From Molossus alvarezi (taxonomy: Eukaryota; Chordata; Mammalia; Chiroptera; Molossidae), in the NCBI GenBank assembly GCA_037176705.1, contig CM073886.1:22925501-22989500 (forward strand): a stretch of DNA of 64,000 nucleotides. Direction: 5' to 3'. The notes under the pieces were generated by a model that saw nothing but the letters and a program-made list of their open reading frames with translations, searched no databases and was not told the origin of the DNA. The translations under genes were made by a program, and so were the position numbers. Below, in pieces: positions 1 to 11,542 of the stretch. Every line of letters starts with the position of its first letter. Positions within the stretch are counted from its first letter, which is position 1.

Positions 1-900
1 TTTTTAGTAAAGTTAAGGTGTTGATTTGAGATCTCCCTAGTTTTTAATATAAGCAGTTACAGGTATAAGTTTCCCTTTTAACACTGCTTTCTCTGCATTG
101 CACAGTGTGGGTATTTGTGTTTTCAGTTTCATTTGTCTCAAGATATTTTCTAATTTGCCTTGTGATATCTTTGACCCATTGGTTATTTAAGAGTGTGGTG
201 TTTAATTTAGCACAACTTGCAATTTTTTCCAGTTTATCCTCTGATACTGACTTTTAGTATCTTTCCATTGTGATTGGAAAAGACAGCTTTATGATTTCAA
301 TTTTTAAGACTTGTTTTGTGGCCTAATATATGCTATATCCTGGAGAATGTGCTATGTGCACTTGAGAAATATGCTCCTCCTATTGTGGAGAGGAGCGTTC
401 TATATTCCTCTGTTAGGGATAACTGACCTACAGTGTCGTCCAAGTTCTGTTTCCTTATTGATCTTCTTCCTGATTGTTCTGTGACGGAAAGGGGGGATAT
501 CAAAGTCTCTTACTATTATTGTATATCTTTTCCTCCCTTCAATTCTGTCAATGTTGGGTGCATATATATTTGCAATTGTTACATCTTCTTTGTAACAGTT
601 TAATTAGAACATAATTTTTTTTTTTTTTCAAGGACAGAATTTTCTTAAATTCTATTTGTCTGATATGACTATGGCCACCCTGCTCTCTTTTGGTTACTGT
701 TTGTATGGACTATCTTTTTCTATCCATTCACTTTCAACCTATGTGTGTCCTTAGATCTACAGCGAGTCTCTTGTAGACATAAATTCAATTATTGTATTCT
801 TCAGCCCCAGAATTTTGTTTGGTTCTTTATTATAATGACTATTTATTTGTTGATACTGTTTGCTCATGTATTGTTTTCCTTCAGCTAACTGAGCATATTT
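1..900 (-). mobile_element. L1 ORF2 fragment, antisense
   Basis: The plus strand reads as the complement of L1 ORF2. Recognisable phrases are the block around 170-205 (ttgacccattggttattt) and the block around 440-530, which matches the reverse-transcriptase region of old mammalian L1. No frame stays open on the minus strand, so it is a dead fragment. The left border lies outside the window and the right border near 900 is uncertain. Confidence 0.75.
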
Positions 901-2140
901 AAGACCATTGTTTTAAAGTCCCTGTTAAGTAAGTAAAAGGCCTGTACTTCTTGAGAGTTGGTTCCTGGAGACTTTGTTCCTTTAAATGGGCCGTATCTCC
1001 CTGTTTCTCTGTATGTCTTGTCATCTTTTGTTGAAACTGGGCCTTTGACAAGACACCTACCTCTCCCAGTCTTTGCAGACTGTCCCTGTGCAGGGGAGAC
1101 AGCAGCCTGGCGCAAGGCCCTGGGTCCTTTCAGACCTACCCGGGAGGGGGGGCGGTGCATCTTCCAGGGGCCTCTGTGTGGCCTGTAATTACACTTCCCC
1201 AATATACACAGCTGCTTGCAAATGTCCTAAAATCCCGAGCACTCTCAGGGGTTTAGATACAGTATTATATTCCTCTGCCCATACTCTTGCTCCGGGCCAC
1301 CCGCAGGTCAGCAGACTCCCCGCAGTGGCCCCCACGCCTGCTTCCCGCACCCTCAGCTGCTCTCCAGACTGCACCACCGTTCGCGGCAGCATCTGCGTGG
1401 GGAGGCGGGCCAGCCCCTCTGGCAGCCCCCACGAGTTCCATCTTTCCCTTGCCTCCCAGGAGAGGAGGCGGGAACTGGTTGGCTTCCTTGAAACTGCCAC
1501 GCAGAGGGCAAGTCAAACGCCCGGCCTTCCTCCCGCTCTGAATGTGGCTGTTTCTTGGTGGCGGTCAGGTTGGTGCTGCGCTCGGCTGGTTTCTAGAGCT
1601 CTCGCAAGCCACTGTGGCCCACCCGTTGCTCCCTAGTCGGTGTTCCCTGGAGGAGGGGAACTGTAGCTGCCGTAGCTTCCGCGCCTGCCCCCTTGCTGGT
1701 GTCTGTCTCCCCTTGGATTTTGACCAATACAACATGTTCTGTGTCGTGTCTGGTGTCATTGGCTACCCGCCAGAAGGGTGGTTCTGAATTACCTGGTCTC
1801 AGTCACTACCTCAGTGCACGGTGTCCACACCCTCCCTGTGTTCCAGAGATAACATCAGCTGGTCCTGAAGTTTTGTTAGTGTTTGTTTCAACACGTTGAA
1901 TTTTGCTTCCTACTGTAAATAACTTCAGTGTGTCGATCAATGTCAGTGTGTTGAACATCTGCCTCCAGTGTGCAGTTGGGCTTCTAATTTTCCTCTCTTG
2001 TAGTGTTGTTGTGGGGTTTTTGTATCCTAAGATAGTACTGACTGCATTAAAATGAGCTGGGAAGAGTCAGGTTTCGTTTTCCTGTTCTGGAACAGTTAGG
2101 GTAAATTATTACAACTTGCCTTAAAAAAGTCTCGGCCTGG
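901..2140. other. Unassigned 1.2 kb, no gene seen
   Basis: About 950-1,560 is GC- and CpG-richer than the L1 on either side. Its reading frames are short and lack a convincing splice context. The part near 1,040-1,100 resembles the untranslated part of an old LINE. I cannot assign the block further. Confidence 0.3.
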
Positions 2141-2156
2141 TGTTTTTTCATTTTTT

Positions 2157-3740
2157 TTAAACTTTTTATTTGGAAACAGTTACAGATTTGCAGGAAGTGG
2201 CAGAGATAGTAAGTACAGAGAGGTCCTGTGTATTTTTCATCCAATTTTCCCCAATGGTTATATCCTCCGTAATTATATCAAAACCCACAAACGGACATTG
2301 TTAGAATCTGTGAGAATGTGTGTACTTCAGACATTTTGTCACACATGTAGATTCATGGAACTGCCACTGCCATCAACATACAGAACTGTCCCATCACCAC
2401 AGACATCTCTTGTGCTCCCCCACTGAAGTCATACCCACTGCCCCCCACCATCTGTCACCCCAGCAGCCACTAATTTGTTCTCCGTGTTTATAATGTGTCA
2501 CTTTAAGAATGTTCTATAGCTGTAGCCCGGCCGGTGTGGCTCAGTGGTTAAGCGTCGACCCATGCACCAAGAGGTCACCAGTTCGATTCCTGGTCGGGGC
2601 ACATGCCCAGGTTGTGGGCCAAATCCCAAGTGGGGAGCATGCAAGAGGCGGCCAATCGATGTTCTCTCTCATCGATGTTTCTATCTCTCTCCCTTCCTCT
2701 ACAATCAATAAAGAAAAAAAGAATGTTTTATAAGTAGAATCACACAGCATGTGACTTTGAGTTTGGCTTTTTTCACTCAGTGTAATGCCCTTGAAATCCA
2801 TCCAAGTTGTTGCCTGGATCACGAGTTTGTGTCTTTTTATTGCTGAGTAGTATTCCATGGTATGGATGTACCAAAAATGTGTTTAACCCTGCACCAAGTG
2901 TAGGCTATTGTGGCTGTTTGGAGCTATTACAAATAATAGTGCTAGGAATAATTAGGGACAGGTTTGTGTGAGAATATGTTTTATTAATTTCTCTGGGATA
3001 AACATCCAGGAGATTTCTGAATCCTATGGCGGGTGTCGGTTTAGCTTTTTTACAAAACTGCCACACCATTTTCTAGAGTGACTACACCATCTTACACTCC
3101 CACCAGCAGTGTCTGAGAGATCCAGTTTCTCTGCATTTGGTATTGTTACTATTTTTTATTTTAACTGTTCTAATAGGTGTGCAGTTTTCTCACTTCCCTA
3201 ATGGCTGGTACTGGTGAACATTTTTTCATGTGCTTATTTGCATCCATATGCCATATGTCCTTTTTTTTTTTGCTCATTTTTCTATTTAGATTATCTTTTT
3301 TAACTTTTGAATTATTTATATATTCTAGATATCAGTCCTTTGTCAGATATGTGGTCTGCAAATATTTTCTCCCAGTCTATACTTTGTTTTTTTATCCTTT
3401 TAACAGTGTCCTTCATAGAGCAAAAAAATTTTAATCAATCGTGCTCTTGATGTTGCGTCTAGTAACTTCACTAAGCTGCACCTGTGGTCTTTCAGAGATA
3501 CATTTTAACCTATAGATTCGGCTGATTTACTAGCTTTGATATTCTTTCTCAAATCAGTTTGGGCAGATCGTATCTTTCGAAGAATGAATTGAATCTTGCT
3601 TTTGCAGTTTATCAGCAGAGTCGAGTTGAATCTGTACTTTTGACTCCTTGCTCATGCCTTATACAGTTTATGTCTTTTTTCCTCTTGATCTGTTGTTCAT
3701 TTCTTCCTATTTCATTAATTTCTCCCTCCTGCTTTCTTAG
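2157..3740 (-). mobile_element. Old L1 (L1ME-like) 3' region, antisense, split by a Ves SINE
   Basis: The plus strand begins with a T-rich stretch and then the complement of an L1M-type 3' UTR. Landmarks are the text near 2,740-2,860 ending in the ...ttccatggtatggatg... phrase, the block at 3,060-3,110 and the block at 3,290-3,420. The Ves at 2,525-2,718 interrupts it. It has no coding capacity. Confidence 0.7.
2525..2718 (+). mobile_element. Ves SINE, short type
   Basis: A tRNA-like head with an A-box-like TGGCTCAGTGG and a B box GTTCGATTCC, a pyrimidine-rich body, and a tail containing AATAAA. The target duplication is aagaatgttYtata (2,505-2,518 and 2,719-2,732, one mismatch). It sits in the L1ME 3' UTR and is the short Ves type, with the head ending in a gtcgacccatg motif. 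Confidence 0.92.
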
Positions 3741-3746
3741 GTTTAC

Positions 3747-3900
3747 ACCAGGGATCAGCCAAATTTTCCTGTAAAGGACCAAATAGTAAATACTTTAGCC
3801 TTTGCTGCCAGACAGCATGGGAATAAATATGCACAGAGTTCATGTGGTGAGTGTCCACTAGTGGTAAAGAATTTTCAGACAATTCAGTGCTGAGAATGTA
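3747..3900 (+). mobile_element. hAT-like DNA transposon fragment
   Basis: The stretch near 3,750-3,800 (cctgtaaaggaccaaatag) matches the end of a widespread old mammalian non-autonomous hAT family, of which several other copies occur in this window. The right part has decayed and no terminal repeat pair could be seen. Confidence 0.5.
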
Positions 3901-4945
3901 TTTCATTCATTTTTAATCTTAAATAATAGTTGAACTGGGAATAAGATCTGATTTGACTATTGTTTTCTCCTAATGCTTTAAAGATTGATTCCCCTGTCTT
4001 TGGTCACTGCTGTTGGGAGAAAGGTTGTTATCTGCTTACTTCTTGAAAGATCACCTCTTTTCTCCCCCTTGGGTGGCTCCGAGAACCTTTGCTTTTCCTG
4101 CAGCTCCAGCCTGGTGTGTCTTGGTCTGGGCTGATTTATACGACTGGATACCCAGTGCCTCCTGAATCCGAGAGCTCACTGCGTCCTCCCTCTCTCATAT
4201 TCTTCAGTCATTAATTTTCCCTTCTGCTGTTGAATCCACCAAGTGTTAAATTTCAGTGAAATTTGTTTTGGAATGATGCTTATCCTTTTAAGACTTCTTC
4301 TGTGTCTTTAATTATAATGAATCCTAACAGCTGCAGGTCTTATAGATTTTTCTCCTTGACCGAACTACTCAGGCTTCTCGACTAGGCCCCGCCCTTTGGG
4401 CGTCTGTGTTTGACGGTGCATTATTCCATTTTAACAAGAATTCTGCTGTCGGTGAAGCTAGGATCCTGTATTCTCCATCACTGATCACCTTGACATCAGG
4501 TAGGGTCCGCACTAGGCGAGGTGTGATCATTCTGGCCTACTTTCTGCAAGGAAGCCCCCCGACCCTCCCTGTTCTTTGGCTTAAATGTCCACGCCTCCTT
4601 GTGTTTGGGGCTGAGCCTCCCTGCAGTGCTCCCTGCTCTATCATGACAGTCCCCCTGAGTGAACCCCACCTTCCTGTGTTTTTACGAGCATCATGAATAA
4701 TGTAACAGGAGTCTCTCATTGTCTACTGCAGCCGTGCCCAGGGGTTTCCAGACACCGTCGGGCGTGTACATTCAAATCCTCGAATGGACCTGACCTCCCA
4801 GAAGCCACAGAGCTCACATTGCTCGCCAGACCCGTCTCCTTCACATGTGACTCAGCTCACGGTCTGACACTAGATGCCTGGCCCCTGGCAGAGCTGAGAG
4901 AAAGGGACTGGGTTACCCCCAGGATGGAAGGCAGGGGAGGCTCAC
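3901..4945. other. Unassigned, no gene seen
   Basis: Mixed-composition DNA without a long frame. Parts near 3,960-4,100 have the look of very old LINE sequence, but I cannot place them. Confidence 0.25.
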
Positions 4946-5050
4946 CTCCTGCGGAAGAAGAGCCAGGGGCACGAAGCCACCGGAGCGCAGGTGGATGTGG
5001 GTGGCCTCTGGGTTTCGGGCAGTTGGGCATTCCTGGGAACCACAGGTGTC
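4946..5050 (-). CDS. Candidate coding exon, 35 codons, unknown gene
   Basis: On the minus strand an acceptor with a pyrimidine-rich lead (gcctgtgcatcag|G) is followed by 105 bases open in the frame beginning Asp-Thr-Cys-Gly-Ser-Gln-Glu-Cys. It ends at a good donor (GAG|gtgagc). Entry and exit are both phase 0. Five CpGs are kept, including in GCGCTCCGG and TTCCGCAG. The peptide contains EATHIHLRSGGFVPLALLPQ and has no domain I recognise. If real, it would be the most downstream of a series of minus-strand exon candidates. A chance pseudo-exon is the main alternative. Confidence 0.33.
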
Positions 5051-6599
5051 CTGATGCACAGGCCGAGGAATGGTGTGGTGTCATCTGACATCCAGCACCC
5101 CTGGGAGTAGCTCAGAAGGGCCTTCTTTTGCCCATGGGCCTCCCTTGGGGTCCAGGAGGAAGGTGGGGCTCTTTCCTGGGCACACCTCTGAGTCTTCTTT
5201 ATGGCCATGCAGTCGCCACCTACCTGATGGGACAAATGCAAGACTCTGACCTCTTGCCTGGACCTCCTTTGTCTCGGGTAGTTCAGCCTCAGGAGGGGTC
5301 AGCCACCCCTCAGCCTGAGCTCTTTGCAGAGCATGCAGTCCTGGCCCCTCCAGACACTGTGTCATCTGCCAGCCTCTTTGTCGCTGGTGCCCAGAAGGCA
5401 GCAGCAGTGCCTGTGGGGCAGAGGAAGGCAGGACACGTCCTCCTCCTCCTGCACAGCTGGCCAGGCTTTGAGGGGGTGGCCGAACCCTACCCCTCCCTGC
5501 TTGACACCATCACACTGCCCCAAACCTTCATCAGAGGATGAGGAGAGGGCTGAGGAGAGCGGGTGCTCTCCCTGAGCGCACTGGGTCCCACCCTGCGGGG
5601 CCAGGATGCAGCTCCGTACAGTGCTCCTGGCCTGTCCGCACGGACGGGGGAGCGCGCGTGTCACAGCGCCCTGGGCTCAGCCTTGGCCCTGCCGCTCCTG
5701 GCTGTGGGCCAGTCACTTAACCCTGGTCAGGTCACAGAATGACCCTGGGAGGGCTGTGTGAGGAGGGGAGCGTGTGCGTTACAGCCCCAGGAACTGCCCA
5801 GCGCTGGACGCGATCAGATCAGAGCAGGGGGATGGCTTTTGACCTTCTTCCAGTTCTGAGCCATTTGGGCTGTTCTCGAGCCCCCCCCCCGTTGTGAGCT
5901 CCCAAGAGAGGCCCCGGGCGTGCTGACCACCCCCCCAAATCTGTCAGTCTCAGCCCTGGGAGGGGAGGCCAACCCCACTGGTTTGGAGGCTGCCAGCCTG
6001 GGCCCAGCTCAGATGTCACAGGTGACAGATGCCGTCCTCACTGGTCAGCTTGATCCTGGGGATGTCCCTACTCATCTTGACAGGAGGCAGGTCAAGGCCC
6101 GGACGGGTGACCAGCTCCTTGGGGCACCAGGCAGGAAGAGTATGGGGCTCAGGACCTAAGTATCTAGACATGACAGGGACAAGACAGTCTCTTCCCTCTG
6201 TCCCACATGCTCACCTTCGGGCTGGGGCCGAGGGCGGTGTGTTTCGGCTGCACAGTCGTGTGAGCCCCGAGCCTGCCCAGCTCAGCAAGAACGTGTTGTG
6301 AGCAAAGTCCTCAGCCAGCAGCCGGCTGCAGCGGGCACCAGAGCCTCCCGGCCACCACACCACGGTCTGCGCAGAAGAGGCCCAACGGCAGGGTGAGAAG
6401 GGCCAACTCTGCCTGCTGCAGTGGCCCCCAGACCCACAGGGCACCGTGTGTCCAGAGCCCGCCCTGTGGCGACGTCCTCCTGGGCAGCCCAGCTGGGGAG
6501 ATGCGACCCCAGCCCAGCAGCCAGTCCCTCAGGAACCCGGGGCTTCCAGATGACTTGAGCTCGAGGGCGTGTTTACAGCCACACCAGCAGTAGAAAGGA
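5051..6599. other. GC-rich unique DNA, no supported gene
   Basis: Open frames exist on both strands (for example 5,128-5,541 plus and 5,081-5,365 minus), but they overlap one another and lack a consistent splice or start context, as expected for GC-rich DNA. About 5,695-5,745 looks like a short MIR piece. A C run lies at 5,881-5,891. Confidence 0.3.
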
Positions 6600-6838
6600 A
6601 AGAAGGCTAACCATGCTTGAGCCTTGGAAACTCCTGCTGGTGAAAAACGGTCACATGTTCCATGATCCCATTTACACCGTGTCTGGAGACAGAATGCAGA
6701 CTGGTGGTCGCTGCGGGGGATGGCTAAGGGATGCGGGGTGTGTTTTTTGGGGTGATGGTTGCACATTTCTGAATATACTCAAATCCACTGAGCTGTACAC
6801 TTTAAATGAGTGAATTATAGCCCCCCCCAAAAAAAAGA
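6600..6838 (+). mobile_element. L1ME-like 3' UTR end
   Basis: The text gatggttgcacatttctgaatatactc and the phrase near 6,790-6,815 (gagctgtacactttaaat) are the usual last part of L1M 3' UTRs. It ends in an A-rich tail at 6,828-6,838, so the element runs on the plus strand. Confidence 0.75.
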
Positions 6839-8298
6839 TTACAGCCAAAGGTTCCACCTAACACAAGGGAGGTGTCACAAGGCCAGGCTCTGCCCTCTGC
6901 CCTCTGCCTGGCGGGCAGGAGAAGGCCCGAGAAGAACCGTTCTGACCCATCAGGGCAGCGTGGTCTGGACCACCCGCCCAGGCCAGCCTCACAGGGGGCG
7001 TGCTGCAAGCCCCCTTGGTCAGCTGGTGGAGCTGACGGTCACAGACCAAACCATTCACATCAGCAGCTGCCTAGCAACGAGAGGGAGGGCTGCCACTCCT
7101 GCCCACCAACTTGAGACCCTCCCAGCACCAAGGAACTGGGCTCAGGAACAGCACACGCTCATGACCCAGAGAGGGAACCTGAGCTGTGACACAGCCCCGC
7201 CCGTCCGAGCCTGGACTCGGCTAGCCGCCTCTGGCTGAACGCAGGCCTGCCTTTGCCCTTCCAGCCTGGCCCCCGGGAGGGCGCTGGCCTGGAGCCCGGA
7301 GCTGCCCGCCGTGTGCTGGGCCCCTGGCTCCGGCTGTTATATTCCGGACAAAAGCCTGGCTCTGTAACCCAGCCCTAGTCCTCTCTGACCTTGGGCAGCT
7401 GAGGCCCCTTGGGGCTCAGCCTGGGACCAGATGTGCCCAGCACTCCAATGTGTGGGCTTCTGTGGCACCCAGGAATGGGCTCGTGCTCTTCCGGCCCCTA
7501 CATTTCCTGCTGCCACGTCTCAAAGGGCAGGGGGCTCCCAGGAAGGAGGGTGGTACAGGACTCGCCTCCAGAGGGGCGGGGGGTAGTCGGCCAGCACGTT
7601 GGTGCCACACCGCTCTCGGAGCTGCCCAGCAGCTTCCCCCCACCAGGGAGCTGGTCACATCCCAGGGCTCATTCTCGGCTGCCGTGTCTGAGCCTCTCTG
7701 CCCGCAGCTGCCGAATGAGGACATGGGTAAGGGTCCCACACAGACGGCACCGGGCGGGAGCTGGCTTTGCTCAGAAGATCACATGATGAAGTGGGGGCAC
7801 AGGGTGGCAGGAGAGGCTGGAGTAGAAACCGCTGCCTTGTTTTAACCACACAGACATCAGATCTCATGCCAGGGGCCTGAAAGTGGGTGCTATCTCACCC
7901 CCAGGCCTTGGGTCAGTGTGGGGTGGGGTGGGGCGGGTGAAATGGACAAGCGCAGCGAGGACATCGGCAGAAACAGGAAGGCAGGAATGGTACAGTCAGA
8001 GGAGGACTCGGGAACTTTCTCAGGAGGTGGACCTTGTGGGATCTGAAGGAGCAGCAAGAACTCAGAGCACACTGGGGTCGGAGGGGTGATGAGGGACACT
8101 TCACACCCTCTGCTGCGGGTGGAGAAGGGGGCGGGGTAGGCAGGGACATTTACCTTCTCCCAGGGCACCTGCAGCCTGGGGCAGGAAGTGGCCTCTCAGC
8201 TGCCTGAATCCCTTTTGCAGCACCAGCATCCCGTGGTGACACTTTGCTGGGACACCCCGGCGACAGGCTCCCTTCCGTTTCAAGCAGCCCTGACTCAC
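6839..8298. other. GC-rich unique DNA, no supported gene
   Basis: No clear repeat or exon. A G-rich run with short GGGGT units lies at 7,918-7,937 and could form a G-quadruplex. Overlapping open frames on both strands have no splice support. Confidence 0.3.
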
Positions 8299-8457
8299 CA
8301 GTCTCCATCCGAGCTAAAGCCCTGCCTGTCTCGGTCAGCTCCAGGAGCTCCTTCCCAGGGCAGGGGTGTCCCATGTTCCCTCTTTGTGCCTCAGTGTCCC
8401 CTCCAGGCAGATGAGAGCTAGTCCAGGGCTGCCCTGGCAGGAGCTGGGGCAGATGCT
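8299..8457 (-). CDS. Weak candidate exon, 53 codons, unknown gene
   Basis: The minus strand has a strong acceptor (ttccctccttacag|AG) and a strong donor (GACTG|gtgagtcagg) 159 bases apart. Only one frame is fully open between them, reading HLPQLLPGQPWTSSHLPGG near its start. CpG content is low, unlike the better candidates, and the peptide resembles no family I know. A chance pair of splice-like sites is quite possible. Confidence 0.2.
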
Positions 8458-8690
8458 CTGTAAGGAGGGAACCGCCCAAGTCCCAGCCCTGGTCCTGGGG
8501 GGCCTCCCGCGTGGGAAGGAAGGGACGTGGGTCCCCGGGCCCATCGCTGCTGCTCTGCTGCTCCGCCAGGGCCAGTAACCTCCGCCAGTTCTGAGGGTGC
8601 TCTATGGCCCTGGCCTCCTTCACTTAGGTTTCCTCATGGCTTCTCAAGCTCAGCATGTCCAGGAGGAGCTGTGACCGCCCCGCTCCGCCA

Positions 8691-9105
8691 CGGTGGGCTG
8701 AAGAACAGCCCCCCAAGACATCTACATCCCTAGAACTTACGACTCCATTACCGAGGGACTTCGCTGGTGTGGCTCGTTAAGGAATTTGAGATAGATTATC
8801 CAGGTGGTCAATGCAGTCACAAGGGACCTCACCTTACTAGGGGAGGCTGGAGGGTCAGAGTCTGAGGGAAGACACAAGGACAGTTTGGAGATGCCAGCTG
8901 CCGGCTTTGAAGGGGGCGGGATTAGCACAGGCTGAGGAATGAGGCGGCCCCTGGAGCCTCCGGGGAACCAGCCCCGCTGACACCGGGCTTAGCCCATGGA
9001 AACCCGTGCCACACCCCGACCTCCAGAATTGTCGAGAGGAAACCTGTTGTTTCAAGCCACTAAATCCATGGTGATTTGCTACAGCAGCAACAGGAAAGTA
9101 AGGGA
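8691..9105 (+). mobile_element. MaLR-type (MLT1-like) solo LTR, degraded
   Basis: Landmarks in order are a gtgggctgaa... start, a ccccccaagacatctacatccc block, a tggagatgccagctgccggctttgaag block, and an end reading cctccagaattgtcgag ... ttgtttcaagccact ... acagcagcaacaggaaa. This order is typical of MLT1 LTRs. It is an old LTR with no internal coding region. Confidence 0.65.
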
Positions 9106-9594
9106 GCCCCAGGCCACGCCCCCCGCATCCTTCCTATTGCTCCACAAACAGACCCGCCACCCCTCTAGCTGTCAAGGCCCAAATCCTTGGCATATGGCCC
9201 CCCAGCCCTCCATCCTGGGCTCCCCGCTTCTACCCACACCCCTCTCATGACACTGGGGCCAGTGAGGAGAAAGGTAGAGCATGTCCTTCCTCAGCTGAAA
9301 ACGTACTGTACACTCCATTCCAGAGTGGAAGACGGGCCCCGGGCCGCCTGGAGCCCACTACCTCACTGCGGCCCCCCAGGCTTCCTCCACAGCCCTCAGG
9401 CCGGCCAGACGCAGCCCCTCCCGGGACTTCGCACTGGCTGCGCCCTGGCCTGGGACCCTCCCCACCCGGGACCCTCCCTCAAACCCTCGTTCACAGGCTG
9501 CCTGCTCACTGAGGCCGGCCATGGCCGCACCCTGTTACGTGCACCTACCCAGCTGTTCTGCCTTATTCTCTGCAGCATTTGCCGCCTGTCGACC
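9106..9594. other. Unassigned, no gene seen
   Basis: GC-rich with scattered short frames. The right half may include a worn L2 piece, which I could not confirm. Confidence 0.2.
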
Positions 9595-9720
9595 CAGATC
9601 AGACGGTCACCTGCGGTCTGCAGGCCACATCCAGCCCGGGGCCTGGGTTTTGGGCAGCCTGCAAGCTAAGAGCGGCTTTTACACGTTCAAGGATTGCAGA
9701 GCAAAAAGCAACGACTACGG
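9595..9720 (-). mobile_element. hAT-like DNA transposon fragment
   Basis: The phrase gtctgcaggccacatccagcc followed by gcctgcaagctaagagcgg and a ttttacacgttcaaggattg block is the antisense of the same old hAT family seen at 52,725-52,985. Only the internal part is left. Confidence 0.5.
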
Positions 9721-9872
9721 ACAGGCTGTCTGGCCGACAAAGCCCGCAGGCCTGCCTCCCAGGCCCCTCACGGGGAGGTGAGCCAGCTGCCGGCGCGGGG
9801 CCTCTGCCACCGCTGCAGCGACAGCCCCTCAGACACTGCCTGCTCAGAGACTATAGGGTGAAGCAGCAGCCT

Positions 9873-9965
9873 CAGTTTCTTCATCTGTAAAGTGGGGATG
9901 AAGAACACCTGTGTGGCGGGGTTGTCATGGGAGTGAGACTGAATGTGTCTGAGCACGGTGCCTAG
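9873..9965 (+). repeat. MIR fragment
   Basis: The sequence cctcagtttcttcatctgta followed by aagtggggatgaag and gagcacggtgcctag matches the core and 3' half of MIR in sense orientation. Confidence 0.7.
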
Positions 9966-10000
9966 AAGGGGCAGGAACACAGGGCAGGACAACCCGTTAC

Positions 10001-10285
10001 CTGGGTGAGAAGCTGCACAGGTCCAGCGCCCCTGAGGAAGTGGTTTTGGCCCTAAACAGCATCCGGTGGGTGGCCTGGAGAGGGAGGGGGCAAGAGCCAC
10101 GTCCCAGCTCTTCACCCCACTTCGCCAACCACAGGCTGCCCCTCGTGGCCTCCAGCGCTGCCTCACTGGGCCTGGACCCCCAGGCTGGCGGCGGCCACAC
10201 GTCCTCCTCGGCTCGTTCCTGCCACACCCCATCCAGGGGCTGCAGCATCACCTCCAGACAGACATCCTTCAGCGTGGCTTGGGCC
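10001..10285 (-). CDS. Candidate coding exon, about 95 codons, unknown gene
   Basis: The minus strand has the acceptor cctgttgcag|G and the donor CACCCAG|gtaacg with one frame open across 285 bases. The peptide includes ATLKDVCLEVMLQPLDG near its start and RMLFRAKTTSSGALDL near its end. A second good acceptor (ccctccctctccag) lies inside, so the true exon could be only the last 70 bases. Codons mostly end in G or C. No conserved domain is recognisable. It lies between a MIR and an LTR remnant in otherwise unique DNA. Confidence 0.35.
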
Positions 10286-10589
10286 CTGCAACAGGCCACC
10301 ACAGGCCCCCCATGAAGCCTCAGGGGCCTGGGGGCAGGCAGGGAAACCAGCCCCCTGATGACCCAGGAAACAGGGCCTGTTACCTGGACTAGGTGGGGGC
10401 ACTAGGGACCATGCAGAAGAGTTGGCATGGCGGGCCTGAGACCCCCCTGAGAGGCCCGTTCACAAGGCTGGCCCTTGGCTGGCCTCTGGGATCCTGGATT
10501 TCGGGAGGGTCCCCACCATTCCTGGGGCTGGTAAGAAGGCTCACTGTACAAACAAGTGGTTTATGCTGAACACCCCTCTCCTCCTGCAA

Positions 10590-10890
10590 GTGTGGAAGGT
10601 GGTACATGCCAGGCAGAGGCTGCCTTGGACCAGCACCCAATAAAAAGCCTGAGAACGGGGTCTCCGATGAGCTTCCCTGGTAGACAGTGTTTGACACCTG
10701 TTGTCACAGTTCGAAGCTGGGGGACTGGGGCACCCTCTGCGCCCCCACTGGGAGAGGTCTCTGGATCGCGGGGCCTGGTCCATGGGACATTGGTCCCTGT
10801 ATTCTCCACTCTGCTGACCTTGCTCTGTGGCAGGTCACCGCTATGGGTCCCTAGTGAATCACCGAGCCTGGGGTGGCCCGGGAGCTCGCA
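10590..10890 (+). mobile_element. Possible ERVL-type LTR remnant
   Basis: A polyadenylation-like caataaaaagcctgagaac (10,638-10,657) is followed by phrases typical of an old class III LTR: gacagtgtttgacacctgttgtcaca, ccccactgggagaggt, and an end reading gtgaatcaccgag. Borders are uncertain and no terminal TG...CA pair was confirmed. It is non-coding. Confidence 0.45.
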
Positions 10891-11274
10891 CAGAGACCTG
10901 AGCAGGGTGAGAGCACAGGTAACAGCCAGTTAGAGGGACACGGGCCTTGGCGCCTGGCGGGGTGGGGGGTGCTTGGGGCAGGAGCACTTAGTAAATGGGA
11001 CAGAAGCTTTAAGAACCAGCACAGCCACACTGGTGCTCATCCCGAGACTGGAACTGGGCCCTGGAATCCGACGACAGTGGGCCCGACAGAAATAAAGCTG
11101 CTTACCCAATGGCAATCAGGCGGGACTGAAGAAATGTGGTGAGCAGTCCCTAGAGAAGCAAGGCAGCGGGAGTCGGGGTACAGCTGCAAGAATGGAGCCA
11201 GCATACCGAAAGAATAGGAAGGCTGTGGGTCCCTGAGAAGTAAGGCAGGAGGGTCTAAAAGAAGTTAGGCTGCA

Positions 11275-11528
11275 GCCCTGGCCGGTTTGGCTCAGCAGTT
11301 GGAGCGTCAGCCTGCGGTACAGAGAGACCCGGGTTCGGTTCCCGCTAAGGGCATGTACCTCGGTTGCAGTTTGTCCCCGGCCCTGGTTGGTCGTGCGGGT
11401 GGCAGCCACTCGATGTGTCCCTTCACATCGATGTTTCTCTCTCTCTCTCTTCCTCTCTCTCCCTCCCACTCTATCTGAACAAAAAATGGAAAAACGTCCT
11501 CGGGTGAGGATAAAAAAAAAAAAAAAAA
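11275..11528 (+). mobile_element. Ves SINE, long type, full length
   Basis: The head gccctggccggtttggctca carries the A box, and gggttcggttcccgc the B box region. The CT-rich body ends in the hairpin gtcctcgggtgaggat and a pure A tail. A perfect 14-bp target duplication gaagttaggctgca lies at 11,261-11,274 and 11,529-11,542, so this copy is fairly young. Confidence 0.95.
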
Positions 11529-11542
11529 GAAGTTAGGCTGCA

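Noticed and set aside
2525..2718. tRNA gene
   Set aside because: The A and B boxes come from the tRNA-derived head of Ves; none of the copies folds into a complete tRNA with a proper acceptor stem and terminator at the right place.
2509..2858. Frames at 2,509-2,733 (plus) and 2,541-2,858 (minus) containing ALVKRR-like or NRTGDLLVH-like peptides
   Set aside because: They are translations of the Ves SINE. The same peptides recur at nearly every Ves copy.
5128..5541. Single-exon plus-strand gene of 137 codons
   Set aside because: No Kozak context, a minus-strand frame overlaps it, and the peptide is unremarkable and Ala/Pro/Ser-rich.
8150..8623. Minus-strand frame of 157 codons beyond the splice-bounded part
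   Set aside because: Only 8,299-8,457 has matching splice-like borders; the rest has no support.
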